A stretch of 7,368 nucleotides of DNA from positions 1 to 7,368 of the forward strand of contig CAJWRL010000043.1 in the NCBI GenBank assembly GCA_913046125.1, written 5' to 3'. Below are positions 5,934 to 7,368 of this stretch, one piece after another. Numbering within the stretch: the stretch's first letter is position 1; each line of letters starts with the position of its first letter. The notes under the pieces are model-generated. The model saw only the letters and a program-made list of their open reading frames with translations, was not told the DNA's origin and ran no database searches. A program made the translations under genes and the position numbers. This DNA comes from an uncultured Gammaproteobacteria bacterium. Lineage in GTDB: Bacteria > Pseudomonadota > Gammaproteobacteria > GCA-002705445 > GCA-002716945.

Positions 5934-6286
5934 TGAGACATAAAAAATCAGGCAGACAGCTCAACAGAAATTCATCACATAGGAAAGCTATGTTTCGAAA
6001 CATGGCTATTTCACTATTTCAATATGAGCATATAGAAACTTCACTAGCTAAAGCTAAAGAACTTCGAAAAACTGCAGAGCCGCTGATTACACTTGCAAAA
6101 AATGATACTCTAATGCGAAGAAGATTAGCTTACTCCAGACTAGGAGATAAGAAAACTGTAAAGAAACTTTTTGAAGTCCTAGGTCCAAGATTTAAAAGTA
6201 GACCTGGCGGCTACCTAAGAATTCTCAAGAAAGGTTACAGACTTGGGGACGCGTCACCAGTAGCATATGTACTGTTTTCAGAATGA
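5933..6286 (+). CDS. rplQ: 50S ribosomal protein L17
   Basis: L17 lies at the bottom of the large subunit near the peptide exit tunnel. The product is 117 residues. The start Met-Arg-His-Lys-Lys-Ser-Gly-Arg-Gln-Leu-Asn-Arg and the following Ser-Ser-His-Arg-Lys-Ala-Met-Phe-Arg-Asn-Met are the family signature. Thr-Ala-Glu-Pro-Leu-Ile-Thr-Leu-Ala-Lys and Gly-Gly-Tyr-Leu-Arg-Ile-Leu-Lys follow in order. E. coli L17 has 127 residues. The missing part is the low-complexity acidic and Ala-rich tail, so the folded core is complete. The ATG overlaps the rpoA TAA as TAATG with no visible Shine-Dalgarno. It is the last gene of the operon and its TGA stop is 2 bases from the uvrA stop on the other strand. 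Confidence 0.98.
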   Translation: MRHKKSGRQLNRNSSHRKAMFRNMAISLFQYEHIETSLAKAKELRKTAEPLITLAKNDTLMRRRLAYSRLGDKKTVKKLFEVLGPRFKSRPGGYLRILKKGYRLGDASPVAYVLFSE

Positions 6287-6288
6287 TA

Positions 6289-7368
6289 TTATAATTTTGA
6301 TTTCAGATACTTACCTGTGTGAGATTTTTTGATTTTAATAAGATCCTCTGGTGTCCCGCTTGCAATTACTTGACCACCGCCATTACCACCCTCTGGCCCA
6401 AGATCAACAATCCAATCTGCTGTTTTTATAACATCTAGATTATGTTCAATAATTATCAATGTATTTCCTTTATCTTTTAATCTTTCTAATACTTTTAGGA
6501 GATTTTTAACATCATAATTATGAAGGCCTGTTGTAGGCTCATCTAGGACATACAATGTATGACCAGTATCTGGTCTTATCAATTCCTTTGCAAGCTTTAT
6601 CCTTTGTGCCTCTCCACCTGAGAGCGTTATGGCGCTTTGGCCTAATTTTATATATCCTAGTCCAACATCGGACAATACTGTTAATTTCTTATATATTCTT
6701 GGATAATTTTTAAAAAATATTAAGGCCTCTTCAACTGTCATGTCTAGAACTTCACTAATATCTTTCCCATTTAATTTTATCTCCAAAGTTTCGTCGTTAT
6801 ATCTTTTTCCATTGCATTTTTCACACTGAACATAAACGTCTGATAAGAAATGCATTTCAACTTTTATTTGTCCTTGTCCATCACAATTTGGACAAACACC
6901 ATTATTTTTCCCTTTAACATTGAAACTGAATCGCCCAGGGGTGTATCCCCTAGATTTAGATTCAGGTTTTTTTGCAAACTCTTCTCTTATCAATGAGAAT
7001 ATTCCAGTGTATGTTATAGGGTTAGACCTAGGAGTTCTTCCGATTGGGCTTTGATCAATATCAATTATTTTATCTATGTTATCTATCCCATCTATGTTTT
7101 CGCAATCCACAAAACCCTCATTATTTTCAAGAAGTTTATTTACTATCGACAAATATAAAACATTATTTATAAGTGAAGACTTCCCCGAACCAGAGACTCC
7201 TGTTACACACGTCAATAAGCCGATAGGTATTTTGACATTAATATTATTTAGGTTATTTGCAGAAGCCTTGCTTACAGATATCCACTTATCATTTGGTTTG
7301 AGGCGTTTATTAGGAACCTCAATTTTATTTTTACCTGAGATAAAATCTGATGTGTGAGAAGACGCGGA
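6289..7368 (-). CDS. uvrA: Excinuclease ABC subunit A, C-terminal part (5' end outside window)
   Basis: UvrA is the ATPase that finds helix-distorting DNA damage and loads UvrB in nucleotide excision repair. The window holds the last 359 codons, open through the right edge. By alignment on the Walker A lysine, about 583 N-terminal residues are missing relative to the 940 of E. coli. In fragment numbering, the second Walker A (Gly-Val-Ser-Gly-Ser-Gly-Lys-Ser) is near 57-65. The C-terminal zinc finger uses Cys159, Cys162, Cys182 and Cys185 (C-x2-C-x19-C-x2-C). The ABC signature Leu-Ser-Gly-Gly-Glu-Ala-Gln is at 249-255, Walker B (Leu-Tyr-Val-Leu-Asp-Glu-Pro) at 272-278, and the H-loop His at 309. 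A TTG at 7215 is an internal Leu codon, not a start. All motifs are intact. It converges on rplQ. Confidence 0.98.
   Translation of the reverse strand, partial: SASSHTSDFISGKNKIEVPNKRLKPNDKWISVSKASANNLNNINVKIPIGLLTCVTGVSGSGKSSLINNVLYLSIVNKLLENNEGFVDCENIDGIDNIDKIIDIDQSPIGRTPRSNPITYTGIFSLIREEFAKKPESKSRGYTPGRFSFNVKGKNNGVCPNCDGQGQIKVEMHFLSDVYVQCEKCNGKRYNDETLEIKLNGKDISEVLDMTVEEALIFFKNYPRIYKKLTVLSDVGLGYIKLGQSAITLSGGEAQRIKLAKELIRPDTGHTLYVLDEPTTGLHNYDVKNLLKVLERLKDKGNTLIIIEHNLDVIKTADWIVDLGPEGGNGGGQVIASGTPEDLIKIKKSHTGKYLKSKL

Noticed and set aside
7076..7357. Open frame of 93 codons on the + strand opposite uvrA
   Set aside because: It overlaps conserved UvrA coding, including the Walker A region. Its content is what the reverse of that coding gives, and it resembles no family I know.

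Overview
The window is the distal part of the conserved bacterial ribosomal-protein supercluster, the spc and alpha operons, read left to right. It ends in the tail of uvrA on the opposite strand. Thirteen genes lie on the + strand in canonical order: rpsH (3' end only), rplF, rplR, rpsE, rpmD, rplO, secY and rpmJ, then rpsM, rpsK, rpsD, rpoA and rplQ. The last 1,080 bases hold the C-terminal 359 codons of uvrA, which converges on rplQ with two bases between the stop codons. Almost every base is coding. The only gap of note is 55 bases between rpmJ and rpsM.

Organism: the proteins look gammaproteobacterial by comparison with remembered Escherichia coli sequences. The RpoA C-terminal domain, the S11 C-terminus, S4 and the zinc-type L36 align almost without gaps. 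rplQ followed closely by uvrA is, from memory, also found in several gammaproteobacterial lineages. The DNA is AT-rich, AGA is prominent for arginine, and genes are packed with 1-base or 4-base overlaps. That fits a small-genome, perhaps marine, gammaproteobacterium such as the SAR86 or SUP05 type. The genus-level guess is inference only.

How the genes work together: L6, L18, L30, L15, L36 and L17 are large-subunit proteins, and S8, S5, S13, S11 and S4 are small-subunit proteins. SecY is the channel of the protein-export translocon. RpoA is the alpha subunit of RNA polymerase. The cluster therefore couples production of ribosomes, transcription machinery and the export channel. UvrA is the damage sensor of nucleotide excision repair and is functionally unrelated to its neighbours.

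Novelty: I found no undescribed system, mobile element, CRISPR array or RNA gene. The points worth a second look concern compaction: reinitiation-type TAATG junctions, a Shine-Dalgarno sequence written in the SecY C-terminal glycine codons, too little room for an E. coli-type S4 repressor site before rpsM, a possible short internal promoter there, and no obvious terminator between rplQ and uvrA.
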